Translations under genes and position numbers: made by a program | Notes under the pieces: model-generated | The model's input: only the letters and a program-made list of their open reading frames with translations | Told to the model about the DNA's origin: nothing | Database searches by the model: none | Part shown: piece by piece, positions 35,081 through 43,798 of the stretch | Layout of the letters: each line of letters starts with the position of its first letter | Position numbering within the stretch: the stretch's first letter is position 1 | Assembly: GCF_900106525.1 (NCBI RefSeq) | Contig: NZ_FNOG01000003.1 | Coordinates: forward strand, 569,987 to 633,986 | Reading direction: 5' to 3' | Length of the DNA stretch: 64,000 nt | DNA from: Lysobacter enzymogenes | GTDB taxonomy: Bacteria; Pseudomonadota; Gammaproteobacteria; Xanthomonadales; Xanthomonadaceae

Positions 35081-35237
35081 GGGCGAATGCTGTCACGGCC
35101 GCCGCCGCGAACACTATTACAGCGCTGCGGCGAGCGGACCGGCGGGTCTCGCAAGGCCGGATTAAACCCTCGTGGGCCGGGGCGAATCCCAATGCCGAGC
35201 CCGCCACGCCGAACCCCTCCCCATGACTTCAGTCACG

Positions 35238-35280
35238 TTGACGACAGCTGTAGTCACCGGCACAGTTGACTACAACTGTA
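35238..35280 (+). promoter_or_regulatory. candidate BlaI-type operators upstream of the blaI-like gene
   Basis: TACAACTGTA (35271-35280) fits the TACA-N2-TGTA core bound by BlaI/MecI regulators. About 20 bases upstream a related element reads GACAGCTGTAGTC (35243-35255). TTGACG (35238) and TTGACT (35266) are possible -35 boxes overlapped by these sites. The arrangement suggests autoregulation of the blaI-M56 pair, and possibly of the diverging metal-exporter gene 200 bases away. Confidence 0.55.
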
Positions 35281-35297
35281 GCTACAAGGCGCAAGCG

Positions 35298-35684
35298 ATG
35301 GCCCGCAAGTCGATCGGCGACCAGGAACTGGCGCTGCTGAACCACATCTCCGAGCGCGGCGACGCTTCGGTCGGCGAGGTCGCCGCCGAGTTCGGCGAAG
35401 CGCGCGGGCTGGCCCGCTCGACGGTGCTGACGATGATGGAGCGGCTGCGGGCCAAGTCCTACCTGCGCCGGCGCAAAGCCGGCGGCGTGTACCGCTACGC
35501 CACCCAGACCCCGGCCGACGACGTGATGCGTTCGGCGGTCGGCAGCTTCGTCGCCAACACCTTGCAAGGTTCGCTGTCGCCGTTCGTGGCGTGGATGTCG
35601 CAGCGCGCCGATGTCAGCGATCAGGAACTGGCCGAACTGGAAAGCTTGGTCGCCGATCTGCAGTCGCGGCGCAAGGAGGACTGA
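35298..35684 (+). CDS. BlaI/MecI/CopY-family repressor
   Basis: The 128-residue winged-helix repressor has the DNA-binding domain in its first 75 residues (GDASVGEVAAEF, then LARSTVLTMMERLRAKSYLRRRK). A C-terminal dimer region contains the expected hydrophobic helices. Such repressors are removed from operators when a membrane M56 protease cuts them or on metal binding. The start at 35298 matches the usual N terminus. In-frame ATGs further upstream would translate the operator region. The next gene, an M56 protease, begins one base after this stop codon, so the pair is a sensor-repressor unit. Confidence 0.9.
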   Translation: MARKSIGDQELALLNHISERGDASVGEVAAEFGEARGLARSTVLTMMERLRAKSYLRRRKAGGVYRYATQTPADDVMRSAVGSFVANTLQGSLSPFVAWMSQRADVSDQELAELESLVADLQSRRKED

Positions 35685-35685
35685 C

Positions 35686-37947
35686 ATGACGCTTCAATGG
35701 ATCGGCGAAGTCTGGTTGCCGCGTTTGCTCGCGGCGGGTCTGCAATCGTTGCTGCTGGTCGCGGCGATCGTGCTGCTGGTGCGCTGGCTGCGGCCGAGCG
35801 CGGCGGTGCGCTGCTGGCTGTGGTGGTGCGCCTCGCTGCAACTGCTGCTCGGCGCGCTGTGGCCGGCGCCGCTGGAACTGCCGCTGCTGCCGGCGCAATG
35901 GCGGCAGGCCGCCGAAGCGGTGGCCGCACCGGCCGCACCGCAACTGTCGCCGACGGCGCAGTTGCCGTTCCTGGTGACGCGCGAATTGGCCGCGCGCGGC
36001 GAAGCCGTCGCAGCGCCCGCCGCCGCGACGCTGGCGGCCGACTGGTTGGCGTGGCCGGCGCTGTTCGCCGCGCTGTGGCTGGCCGGCGTGATCGTGCTGG
36101 CCGTGTTCGGCGTGCGCAGCTATCTCGGCGTGCGCCGCCGCGTCGCCGCCGCGCACGATTGCGAACACGCGCCTGCGCTGCGCACTTACCGCAACCTCGG
36201 CGCCAGCCTCGGCCTGCGCCGCTTGCCGCCGCTGCGGGTGTCGGCGCAGATCGATTCGCCGCAACTGGTCGGCCCGCCGGCGACGGTGCTGCTGCCGCAG
36301 CGCCAGCTGGCCCAGCTCAGCGACGACGAACTGGCGATGGCCCTGCATCACGAACTCACCCATCTGCGCCGCCGCGACCTGTGGTGGGGCTGGGTGCCGG
36401 CGCTGGCGCGGCACCTGTTCTTCTTCCACCCGCTCGCCCACGTGATCGCGCGCGAATACGCGATCGCCCGCGAGCAGGCCTGCGACGCGGCCGTACTCGA
36501 CAGCCGCCGCTACGCCGCCCACGACTACGGCCGGCTGCTGCTGCGCCTGGGCGTGGCGCCGCGTCCGGCGACGGCGCTGGCCGGCGCGTCGCCCACCTAC
36601 ACCGTGCTCAAACGGAGACTGACCATGCTGCAGAACTCGACTTCCCCCGCGCGCCTGGGCGGCGTGGCCCTGGCCGCCGCCGTGGCGGTGCTGGGACTGG
36701 TGCCGTACAAGGTCACCGCCGCGGCCGAAGCGGCGGCGGCGACGATGACCGTGACGGTCGCGCCGGTCGCGGCCGCCGCCGGCACCGCCGCTGTGCGCGA
36801 GGAGTCCAAAGTCACCATCCATCACGGCAAGTCCGCCGCCGGCGAACAGCGCATCACCGAGATCGACAACGGCGACCCGCGCGTGTGGGCGATCAAGGAC
36901 GGACAGTACTTCCGCGTGCGCGACGACGGCCGCTACGAGCCGGTGCGCGACGCCGCCACCCGCGCGCACCTGGACACGCTGCAGCGCGACGCGGCGCGGG
37001 CCGAGGTCGAAGCGGCCCAGGCCGAAGTCCAGGCCGAACGCGCGATGCGCGAGGCCGAAGCGGCCGGCCGCGAAGCCGAGCGCGCCGGGCGCCAGGCCGA
37101 GCAGGACGCCCGCCGCGCCCAGGCCGAAGGCGAACGCGCGCGCCGCGAGGCCCAGCAGGACCATGCCCAGGCGCTGCGCGATGCCGAACAGGCCCGCCGC
37201 GACGCCGACCAGGCCTTGCGCGAAGCCGCGCAGGCGCGCGCCCAGGGCCAGCGCGACCGCGAACAGGCCCTGCGCGATGCCGAGCAAGCGCGCCGCGCCG
37301 GCGACGACGCGCGCCGCGCCGGCGAGCAGGCCCGGCGCGATGCGCAGCAGGCCAGCCGCAACGGCGAGCGGGCCCGCCGCGACGCGGAACAGGCGCGCCG
37401 CAACGGCGAGCTGGCGCGTCGCGACGCGCAGGCCTCGCAGCGCAACGCGGAGATCGCGCGCCGCAACGCCGAACAAGCCCGGCGCAACGACGACCAGACC
37501 CGCCGCGACGCCGATCAGGCCCGGCGCAACGGCGAGCAGGCCCAGCGCGATGCGGATCAAGCGCAGCGCAATGCCGATCAGGCGCAGCGCAACGCCGAGC
37601 GCAACCGTCAGGCCGCGCTTGCCGCGAGCCGGCAGGCGTCGGAATCGGGGCCGTGGCAGCGCGATATCGAACAAGCCATGCGCGAGACCCAGCAGGCGCA
37701 TCGCCAGATCGTCCAGGCGCAGCGCGAGGGCCGCATCGGCGCGGCCGATCAGGCGCGCTTGCTGGCTTTCGCCGACACCGCCCGCCGCGCCGTGCAGGCG
37801 ATCGACATGCACGCCGTCAGCCGCGAGGCCGCCACCGCCGTGCAGGCCGCCGGGCCGGCCAACGCCGCGATGCGGCGCGAAGCCTTGCGCGCCACCGATG
37901 AGGCGATGCGCCAGTTCCAGCGCGAATTGGCCGACGCGGGCATCTGA
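35686..37947 (+). CDS. M56 (BlaR1-like) membrane protease with a 7-residue-repeat extension
   Basis: The 753-residue protein has two N-terminal transmembrane segments (about 10-33 and 45-62), a third near 120-140, the zinc protease motif HHELTH (H222, E223, H226), and a fourth transmembrane segment near 322-342. This is the BlaR1 layout, in which an external signal triggers cleavage of the BlaI partner. Instead of a penicillin-binding sensor domain, the C-terminal part carries about 210 residues (434-645) of Ala/Arg/Glu/Gln-rich 7-residue repeats such as ARRDAEQ and ARRNGEQ. About 100 more helical residues follow. The repeat should form a long charged helix or coiled coil in the periplasm. 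What it senses is unknown. Confidence 0.88.
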   Translation: MTLQWIGEVWLPRLLAAGLQSLLLVAAIVLLVRWLRPSAAVRCWLWWCASLQLLLGALWPAPLELPLLPAQWRQAAEAVAAPAAPQLSPTAQLPFLVTRELAARGEAVAAPAAATLAADWLAWPALFAALWLAGVIVLAVFGVRSYLGVRRRVAAAHDCEHAPALRTYRNLGASLGLRRLPPLRVSAQIDSPQLVGPPATVLLPQRQLAQLSDDELAMALHHELTHLRRRDLWWGWVPALARHLFFFHPLAHVIAREYAIAREQACDAAVLDSRRYAAHDYGRLLLRLGVAPRPATALAGASPTYTVLKRRLTMLQNSTSPARLGGVALAAAVAVLGLVPYKVTAAAEAAAATMTVTVAPVAAAAGTAAVREESKVTIHHGKSAAGEQRITEIDNGDPRVWAIKDGQYFRVRDDGRYEPVRDAATRAHLDTLQRDAARAEVEAAQAEVQAERAMREAEAAGREAERAGRQAEQDARRAQAEGERARREAQQDHAQALRDAEQARRDADQALREAAQARAQGQRDREQALRDAEQARRAGDDARRAGEQARRDAQQASRNGERARRDAEQARRNGELARRDAQASQRNAEIARRNAEQARRNDDQTRRDADQARRNGEQAQRDADQAQRNADQAQRNAERNRQAALAASRQASESGPWQRDIEQAMRETQQAHRQIVQAQREGRIGAADQARLLAFADTARRAVQAIDMHAVSREAATAVQAAGPANAAMRREALRATDEAMRQFQRELADAGI
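36985..37620 (+). repeat. 21-bp-period coding repeat in the M56 gene
   Basis: About 30 imperfect units of seven codons encode variants of A-R-R-(D/N)-(A/G)-(E/D)-Q. Several consecutive units near 37360-37600 are close to identical, for example alternating GCCCGCCGCGAC and CAGGCGCAGCGCAAC stretches. Slippage or recombination could change copy number in steps of seven residues without breaking the frame. Confidence 0.85.
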
Positions 37948-38019
37948 GCCGCGCGCCGGCGGGCTCGCTTCGCCAGCGTGTCGCGGCGACGGCCGCCCGG
38001 CGCATCCCGGATAAAACGA

Positions 38020-38052
38020 CGGCCCCGGTCGCAGCGCGCCCGGGGCCGTTGG
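38020..38052. terminator. bidirectional terminator between the M56 gene and pyrH
   Basis: CGGCCCCGG (38020-38028) pairs with CCGGGGCCG (38040-38048) over an 11-base loop. The right side runs into TTGGTTTCGCTTGTTTC and the left into AAAA on the top strand (TTTT on the bottom). It lies between convergent genes and probably ends both. Confidence 0.75.
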
Positions 38053-38089
38053 TTTCGCTTGTTTCTTGCGGCAACGCGGCCGTGCAGCC

Positions 38090-38812
38090 TCAGCCGCGGC
38101 CCTGCACCAGCGTGCCGATGTCCGCGCCGCGCAGGATCTTCAACAGCACGCCCGGCTGGCTCATGTCGAAGATGCGCAGCGGCAGTTCGCTGTCGCGCGC
38201 CAGCGCGAACGCGGCGGTGTCCATGACCTGCAGGTCGCGGGTGATCACTTCGTCGTAGCTGAGCTTGTCGAAGCGCACCGCGTCGTTGTGCTTCTTGGGA
38301 TCCTTGTCGTACACGCCGTCGACCTTGGTCGCCTTGAGCAGCAGGTCGGCGCCGATCTCGATCGCGCGCAGCGCCGCGCCCGAGTCGGTGGTGAAGAACG
38401 GGCTGCCGACGCCGGCGGCGAAGATGGCGATGCGGCCCTTTTCCAGATGGCGGATTGCGCGGCGGCGGATGTAGTCCTCGCACACGTCGTTGATCTTGAT
38501 CGCGCTCATCACCCGCACCTTGGCGCCGAGCTTTTCCAGCGAATCTTGCATCGCCAGGGCGTTGATGACCGTGGCCAGCATGCCCATCTGGTCGCCGGTG
38601 ACCCGGTCCATGCCGCCGGCCGCCAGGCCCGCGCCGCGGAAGATGTTGCCGCCGCCGATCACCAGCGCCACTTCGGCGCCGGCTTGTTGCACTTCGATGA
38701 CTTCGCGCGCGAGCCGGCCGATGACCTTGGGGTCGATGCCGTAGTCCTCGTCCCCCATCAACGCCTCGCCGGAAAGTTTCAACAGGACACGGCGATAGGC
38801 GAGCTGGGACAT
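38090..38812 (-). CDS. pyrH: UMP kinase
   Basis: PyrH phosphorylates UMP to UDP as a hexamer regulated by GTP and UTP. The 240-residue protein has the amino-acid-kinase start [23 protein letters not shown] near 55, [15 protein letters not shown] near 75, and [18 protein letters not shown] near 140. A C-terminal [11 protein letters not shown] segment is also present. The start at 38812 removes a Pro-rich extension of 15 residues. It is separated from tsf by three plus-strand genes and from frr by the metal/BlaI block, so it is transcribed on its own here. Confidence 0.97.
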   Translation of the reverse strand: MSQLAYRRVLLKLSGEALMGDEDYGIDPKVIGRLAREVIEVQQAGAEVALVIGGGNIFRGAGLAAGGMDRVTGDQMGMLATVINALAMQDSLEKLGAKVRVMSAIKINDVCEDYIRRRAIRHLEKGRIAIFAAGVGSPFFTTDSGAALRAIEIGADLLLKATKVDGVYDKDPKKHNDAVRFDKLSYDEVITRDLQVMDTAAFALARDSELPLRIFDMSQPGVLLKILRGADIGTLVQGRG

Positions 38813-38845
38813 GGGCGATCTCGGGGGAGGCGGAAAACGGCCGGA

Positions 38846-38851
38846 ATTGTA
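38846..38851 (-). promoter_or_regulatory. candidate pyrH -10 box
   Basis: On the minus strand TACAAT lies 34 bases before the pyrH start codon. It is a five-of-six match to TATAAT in a GC-rich stretch. No good -35 is found at normal spacing. Confidence 0.35.
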
Positions 38852-39031
38852 GCCCAAGCCCGGCGCCCGCGGCGTGCGGGAATGGGCCGGCCGCGGCGCT
38901 TTCGCGTCCGCGCCGGGGCCGGCGGCCGGTCTCGTTCAGCCTGTATGATCGCCGCCGCAGGTCCGCCACAGGAACCGCCGCGGCCCGCGCCGCCCCCGGG
39001 CGCGCCGCGCACCACCCAAGGAGATGGCTAC

Positions 39032-39724
39032 GTGACGATCAAGAACCTCAACGAATTCCTCGAGAGCTCCAAGCAGAAAGACCTCAGCCCGGAGGCGTTC
39101 GAGCTGGAAAGTTCGCACCTGCTGGAGGTCAAGCTCAACGGCCGGGTCTGGGCCAAGTCCGGCTCGATGGTCGCCTACCGCGGCGGGGTCAAGTTCGTGC
39201 GCCAGGGCCTGATGGAGCAGGGGCTGGGCAATCTGCTGAAGAAGGCGATCAGCGGCGAAGGCACCCAGCTGATGAAGATGGAAGGCCAGGGCCGGGTCTA
39301 CGTCGCCGACGCCGGCAAAAAGATCACCCTGCTGCGCTTGAACGGCGAGTCGATCTTCGTCAACGGCAACGACGTGCTGGCCTTCGAGGACGGCATCGCG
39401 TCCGACATCAAGATGATGCGCAAGGTCGCCGGGATGATGTCGGGCGGCCTGTTCAACATCAAGCTCAGCGGCAGCGGCGTGGTCGCGATCACCTCGCACT
39501 ACGAGCCGCTGACCCTGGCGGTGACGCCGGACCAGCCGGTGTTCACCGATCCCAACGCCACCGTGGCCTGGTCGGGCGGGCTGAGCCCGGACATCGTCAC
39601 CGACATCTCGCTGGGCACGCTGTTCGGCCGCGGCTCGGGCGAGAGCATCCAGCTCAAGTTCGCCGGCACCGGCTGGGTGGTGGTGCAGCCGTACGAAGAG
39701 ATCTATTTCCAGCACGCCGACTGA
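39032..39724 (+). CDS. AIM24-family protein
   Basis: The 230-residue protein starts at a GTG eight bases after AAGGAG. It has the AIM24/TraT-like beta-sandwich signature: ELESSHLLEVKLNGRVWAK, MVAYRGGVKF near 45, and later GGLFNIKLSGSGVVAITSHYEPL. There is no signal peptide. Bacterial members have no settled function. An upstream in-frame ATG near 38945 is possible, but it would add a Pro-rich tail of about 29 residues before the well-placed ribosome binding site. A TATGAT at 38944 may be its -10. Confidence 0.85.
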   Translation: MTIKNLNEFLESSKQKDLSPEAFELESSHLLEVKLNGRVWAKSGSMVAYRGGVKFVRQGLMEQGLGNLLKKAISGEGTQLMKMEGQGRVYVADAGKKITLLRLNGESIFVNGNDVLAFEDGIASDIKMMRKVAGMMSGGLFNIKLSGSGVVAITSHYEPLTLAVTPDQPVFTDPNATVAWSGGLSPDIVTDISLGTLFGRGSGESIQLKFAGTGWVVVQPYEEIYFQHAD

Positions 39725-39799
39725 TCGGCGCCGCCGCCACGGGCGCGCCGCTGCGGCGGCGCGTTCGCGATCGGATTCGACGCGAGAAGGAGCTTTGCG

Positions 39800-40207
39800 A
39801 TGAAAACGACCCAAGCGGCGCGGCTGGCGGCCGCGCTGATGCTGCCGGCGATGCTGGCCCAGGCCGCGCCGCCGCGCGCGGTGCCGGTGCAAGTCGGCGG
39901 CAGCGTGGAGTGGGACGCCTGCGGTTCGAGCGGGCGTGTGCGCGGGCTCAAGGCCGACGGCGACGGTTTTCTCGCCGTGCGCGCCGGGCCCGGCGCCGAC
40001 TACCGGATGCTCGACAAGCTCGGCAACGGGCGGCTGGTCTATCTGTGCGGAAGCCGCGGCGGCTGGACGGCCGTGGTGTACGCAGCGCCGGGCGCGGACG
40101 CCGGCGAGTGCGGCGTGAGTGGGGCCATCGCCGAGGTCGAGATCTACCGCGGCCCGTGCAGATCCGGTTGGGTCAACACGACCTGGATCGAAGTGGTCGC
40201 CGGTTGA
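39800..40207 (+). CDS. secreted SH3-like domain protein, copy 1
   Basis: The 135-residue protein has a signal peptide (about 1-22, AQA cut). A bacterial SH3-like fold follows, with GLKADGDGFLAVRAGPGADYRMLDKL near 50 and four to five Cys residues that could form disulfides. It is a tandem paralogue of the next gene: both share APPRAVPV after the signal peptide, DACGS, the GDGFLAVR core and the YRGPCRSGWV ending. Such domains often bind cell-wall peptides, but no enzyme domain is attached. The function is unknown. Confidence 0.8.
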   Translation: MKTTQAARLAAALMLPAMLAQAAPPRAVPVQVGGSVEWDACGSSGRVRGLKADGDGFLAVRAGPGADYRMLDKLGNGRLVYLCGSRGGWTAVVYAAPGADAGECGVSGAIAEVEIYRGPCRSGWVNTTWIEVVAG

Positions 40208-40226
40208 AGCCGCGAAGGAGAGGGCG

Positions 40227-40643
40227 ATGCAGCGCACTGCGATGACCTCCGGCAAAACCGCGCTGCTGGCGCTGGCGTTGCTGCTGCCGGCGTTGCTGGC
40301 CGACGCCGCGCCGCCGCGCGCGGTGCCGGTGATGGTCGGCGGCAACGACGTGCTCGACGCCTGCGGCTCGCTCGGTGAAGTGCGCGGGCTCAAGGCCGAC
40401 GGCGACGGCTTCCTGGCCGTGCGCAACGGCCCCGGCGCGGCGTATGCGATGACCGACCAACTGCCCGAAGGCCGCGAGGTGATGATGTGCGACCAGCGCG
40501 GCGACTGGATCGCGGTGGTCTACCGCGATGCGCGGCTCGGCCGTTGCGGGGTGGGCTCGCCGATCGGCAAGCGCCAGGCGTATCGAGGCCCGTGCAGGTC
40601 GGGCTGGGTGCACGGCAAGTGGATCGTGCTGATGGCCGGTTGA
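40227..40643 (+). CDS. secreted SH3-like domain protein, copy 2
   Basis: The 138-residue paralogue of the preceding gene starts 20 bases after it with a GAAGGAGAGGG site. The signal peptide (about 1-27, ADA cut) is followed by the same SH3-like core (LKADGDGFLAVRNGPGAAYAMTDQL) and the same YRGPCRSGWV ending with conserved Cys. The two copies differ most in the middle loop, where copy 2 lacks a few residues. They probably arose by local duplication and are co-transcribed. The terminator at 40719 follows. Confidence 0.8.
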   Translation: MQRTAMTSGKTALLALALLLPALLADAAPPRAVPVMVGGNDVLDACGSLGEVRGLKADGDGFLAVRNGPGAAYAMTDQLPEGREVMMCDQRGDWIAVVYRDARLGRCGVGSPIGKRQAYRGPCRSGWVHGKWIVLMAG

Positions 40644-40718
40644 TCGCGCAGGTCGGCGCGCGGGCGGCTTGAACGAATCCCGCGACGCAGGCCGGGCCGG
40701 ATTTGCCTGCGTCGAAAC

Positions 40719-40746
40719 GAAAAACCCGCCTTGCGGCGGGTTTTTC
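40719..40746. terminator. bidirectional rho-independent terminator
   Basis: AAAAACCCGCC pairs with GGCGGGTTTTT over a four-base TTGC loop, giving T-tracts on both strands. It sits between the plus-strand SH3 genes and the minus-strand tsf and can end both transcripts. Confidence 0.93.
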
Positions 40747-40795
40747 GTGGGTGCAGGCCGGACTGCGGCCTACGCCTCGGGAGGCAGGGCCAGGA

Positions 40796-41674
40796 TCAGA
40801 CCTGCATCGCCTTGGCCACTTCCGCGGCGTAGTCCTCGACCACCTTCTCGATGCCTTCGCCCACGACCAGACGGGTCATGCTGACCACGTCGGCGCCGGC
40901 GGCCTTGACCGCCTGCTCGACGGTCTGGTCCGAGTTCAGCACGTACGGCTGGCCGTACAGGGTGACCTCGTTGACGATCTTGGCGATCTTGCCGCTGATG
41001 ATCTTCTCCAGGATGTCGGCCGGCTTGGCCTTGTCCTTGTCCGACATCTTGGCCAGCTCGATTTCCTTTTCCTTGGCCACGAACTCGGCCGGGACGTCGG
41101 AAGCCTTGATGTGCGGCGGGTTCATCGCCGCGACGTGCATCGCGATGCCGCGCGCCAGCTCGGCGTCGCCGCCCTTGAGCTCGATCAGCACGCCGATCTT
41201 GCCTCCGTGCACGTAGGCGGCGATGTTGTTGGCGCTTTCCAGGCGGACCATGCGGCGCACCTGCAGGTTCTCGCCGACCTTGGCGATGACCGCGGCGCGG
41301 GTTTCCTCGACGGTCTCGCCGCTCGGCAGCTTGGCGGCCTTCAGGGCGTCCACGTCGGCGGCGCCGGAGGTCAGGGCGATCTGGGCGACGGCGTCGGTGA
41401 AGGCCAGGAAGTTGCTGTCCTTGGCGACGAAGTCGGTTTCCGAGTTGATCTCGACCAGCACGGCCTTGCCGCCGTCCTGGGCGACCGCGATGCGGCCTTC
41501 GGCGGCGACGCGGTCGGCCTTCTTCTCGGCCTTGACGGCGCCGGACTTGCGCAGCCACTCGACGGCGGCTTCCAGGTCGCCGTTGGTTTCGGTCAGGGCC
41601 TTCTTGCACTCCATCATGCCGGCGCCGGTGCGCTCGCGGAGTTCCTTGACCAGGGAAGCGGTGATTTCAGCCAT
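40796..41674 (-). CDS. tsf: elongation factor Ts
   Basis: EF-Ts recycles EF-Tu by releasing GDP. The 292-residue protein has the N-terminal UBA-like domain with [41 protein letters not shown] near 23, and the core motif [11 protein letters not shown] near 75, which contacts EF-Tu. The C-terminal coiled-coil and dimer parts are of normal length. It follows rpsB after 270 bases, unusually long because a REP pair lies between them. This may uncouple tsf from the rpsB transcript. Confidence 0.98.
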   Translation of the reverse strand: MAEITASLVKELRERTGAGMMECKKALTETNGDLEAAVEWLRKSGAVKAEKKADRVAAEGRIAVAQDGGKAVLVEINSETDFVAKDSNFLAFTDAVAQIALTSGAADVDALKAAKLPSGETVEETRAAVIAKVGENLQVRRMVRLESANNIAAYVHGGKIGVLIELKGGDAELARGIAMHVAAMNPPHIKASDVPAEFVAKEKEIELAKMSDKDKAKPADILEKIISGKIAKIVNEVTLYGQPYVLNSDQTVEQAVKAAGADVVSMTRLVVGEGIEKVVEDYAAEVAKAMQV

Positions 41675-41705
41675 GAGATTACCTCGGGTATTCGTGTGGC
41701 TCGTT

Positions 41706-41872
41706 GCAGGAGCGGCGTAAGCCGCGACGAATCGAGTCGACGCAATGCGCGAAATCGGCCGGAGCGATGGTGTTCGGCCAGCCTTTCGCTCCGATTCGCG
41801 CGCAAGGACCGGATGGGGCCCTCGATGGTTCGCGCGCGGAGCTTCGTTCGTCGCGGCTTACGCCGCTCCTGC
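41706..41872. repeat. REP pair in inverted orientation between rpsB and tsf
   Basis: Two 26-base copies form a perfect inverted repeat: 41706-41731 (GCAGGAGCGGCGTAAGCC as its first part) and 41847-41872. About 115 bases separate them. They belong to the same family as the elements at the left edge, 50829-50927 and 63245. Transcribed, they could form a long hairpin inside the rpsB-tsf messenger. Confidence 0.9.
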
Positions 41873-41944
41873 AGGAGCGGGATGCGGGTGTCGCAGCCGC
41901 GCAGTGTCGCGCGGCTGCATGACGGTGCGGCGACTGCCGGCCGA

Positions 41945-42790
<846 letters not shown>

Positions 42791-43079
42791 TGCAAAACTC
42801 CGAAGGCAAGGGAACCGGCGCCTTGATAGGTGTGGGCGCTGCGTCCGCGGCGAGCGCGGGCGCGTGGTTCCGGGGTTGGGCCTCCCTGTCGCTTCCGTGT
42901 CCGAACCGCTGCGGGCGGAGCTTGCGGCTCCGGCCCTGGGCGGCACCCCGGCACGGGGGATGGCGGCAGGTGTGAATTCGCCGGTGACGTCCGGCGTGGA
43001 CGGCTGCGGTCGGGGCTCGGGAATGAGCGGCCCGGTCGCAGAGCCGCGGAAGTTTAACCGCAGCGGGCGTCGCGGGCAA
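42791..43079 (-). promoter_or_regulatory. rpsB promoter and long leader
   Basis: On the minus strand TTGCCC (43079-43074) is followed after exactly 17 bases by TAAACT (43056-43051). This gives a transcript start near 43044 and a leader of about 250 bases before rpsB. No gene is seen in it. In other gammaproteobacteria the rpsB leader folds into a structure bound by S2, which represses rpsB-tsf. I infer the same here but have not folded the sequence. Confidence 0.6.
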
Positions 43080-43118
43080 CTTTGCGTGGGACGGGCGCTG
43101 TGCGGACCCGGGCGGGCG

Positions 43119-43625
43119 TCAAGCCGGGTTGACCGGTTGCCATCTCAATTCGCTGTGATACCTGCCCCAAGGGTGAGGCGCCGGTTCGAGCAGGCCGCCG
43201 CCGCGGTAGACGAAGCTGGGCAAGTCCTGTCCGTCCAGCACGCACAGGACCGTGACGCCAGGCGTCCGCGACAGGTGCCGGGCCAGGGTGTCGGCGACGC
43301 AGTAGACATAGTCGGCGGCCGCCGATTCGTTGGGGGCCGCGAGCTCGACACTTGTATAGAACGTTCCCGGCGAGCCGTCCGGAATGTAGTCGCCTTCGTC
43401 CTGGATCCCGCGTTCGCGGCAGAAATCCCGGGCATAGGTCACTTCGTAGGTGAAATCGTAGATTTCCAGGCGCAGGCCGAGCAGGTAGGCGAACCAGTAG
43501 CTCCGCGGGCCGGGGTTGTGGTGCGGCCAGTGTTCGATGCCGAGGATTTGCGCGGTCTGGTGCGCTACGGCTTCCGCGGTGATTTCTTCCAGGTGCAGGG
43601 TAACGCTGGCCATGAGGTCGTCCAT
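43119..43625 (-). CDS. hypothetical protein
   Basis: The 168-residue soluble protein has no signal peptide and a visibly lower GC content than its neighbours. Its sequence has an N-terminal helical start ([19 protein letters not shown]), a Trp/Pro-rich segment near 33-45, an acidic region near 70-85 and a C-terminal RYHSELRW. I do not recognise the family. Short, acidic, lone genes like this can be immunity or accessory proteins, but nothing here proves it. A second ATG four codons in is possible. It lies between the rpsB promoter and map. Confidence 0.65.
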   Translation of the reverse strand: MDDLMASVTLHLEEITAEAVAHQTAQILGIEHWPHHNPGPRSYWFAYLLGLRLEIYDFTYEVTYARDFCRERGIQDEGDYIPDGSPGTFYTSVELAAPNESAAADYVYCVADTLARHLSRTPGVTVLCVLDGQDLPSFVYRGGGLLEPAPHPWGRYHSELRWQPVNPA

Positions 43626-43786
43626 GAAGCGGGCGGAAGGGAGCGAGGGGGCTGGTCGTTGCGGGCAACGGCGATCCGGGCGTGCGACGGCTTTGCGGTC
43701 TCTTTTTCGTGTGAGATCGTTTCAATCCCCCCGTCCCGGCACGCTGCGGACCGTACGGTGCGGTGATCCCGACAGCCTGAATGAGC

Positions 43787-43792
43787 GATAAT
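43787..43792 (+). promoter_or_regulatory. candidate map -10 box, possibly giving a leaderless transcript
   Basis: GATAAT lies seven bases before the map ATG at 43799. A start site at the usual distance would coincide with that ATG. The -35 region is weak (TGATCC at 43764-43769, 17-base spacing). There is no ribosome binding site before 43799. Confidence 0.4.
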
Positions 43793-43798
43793 GCCGAC

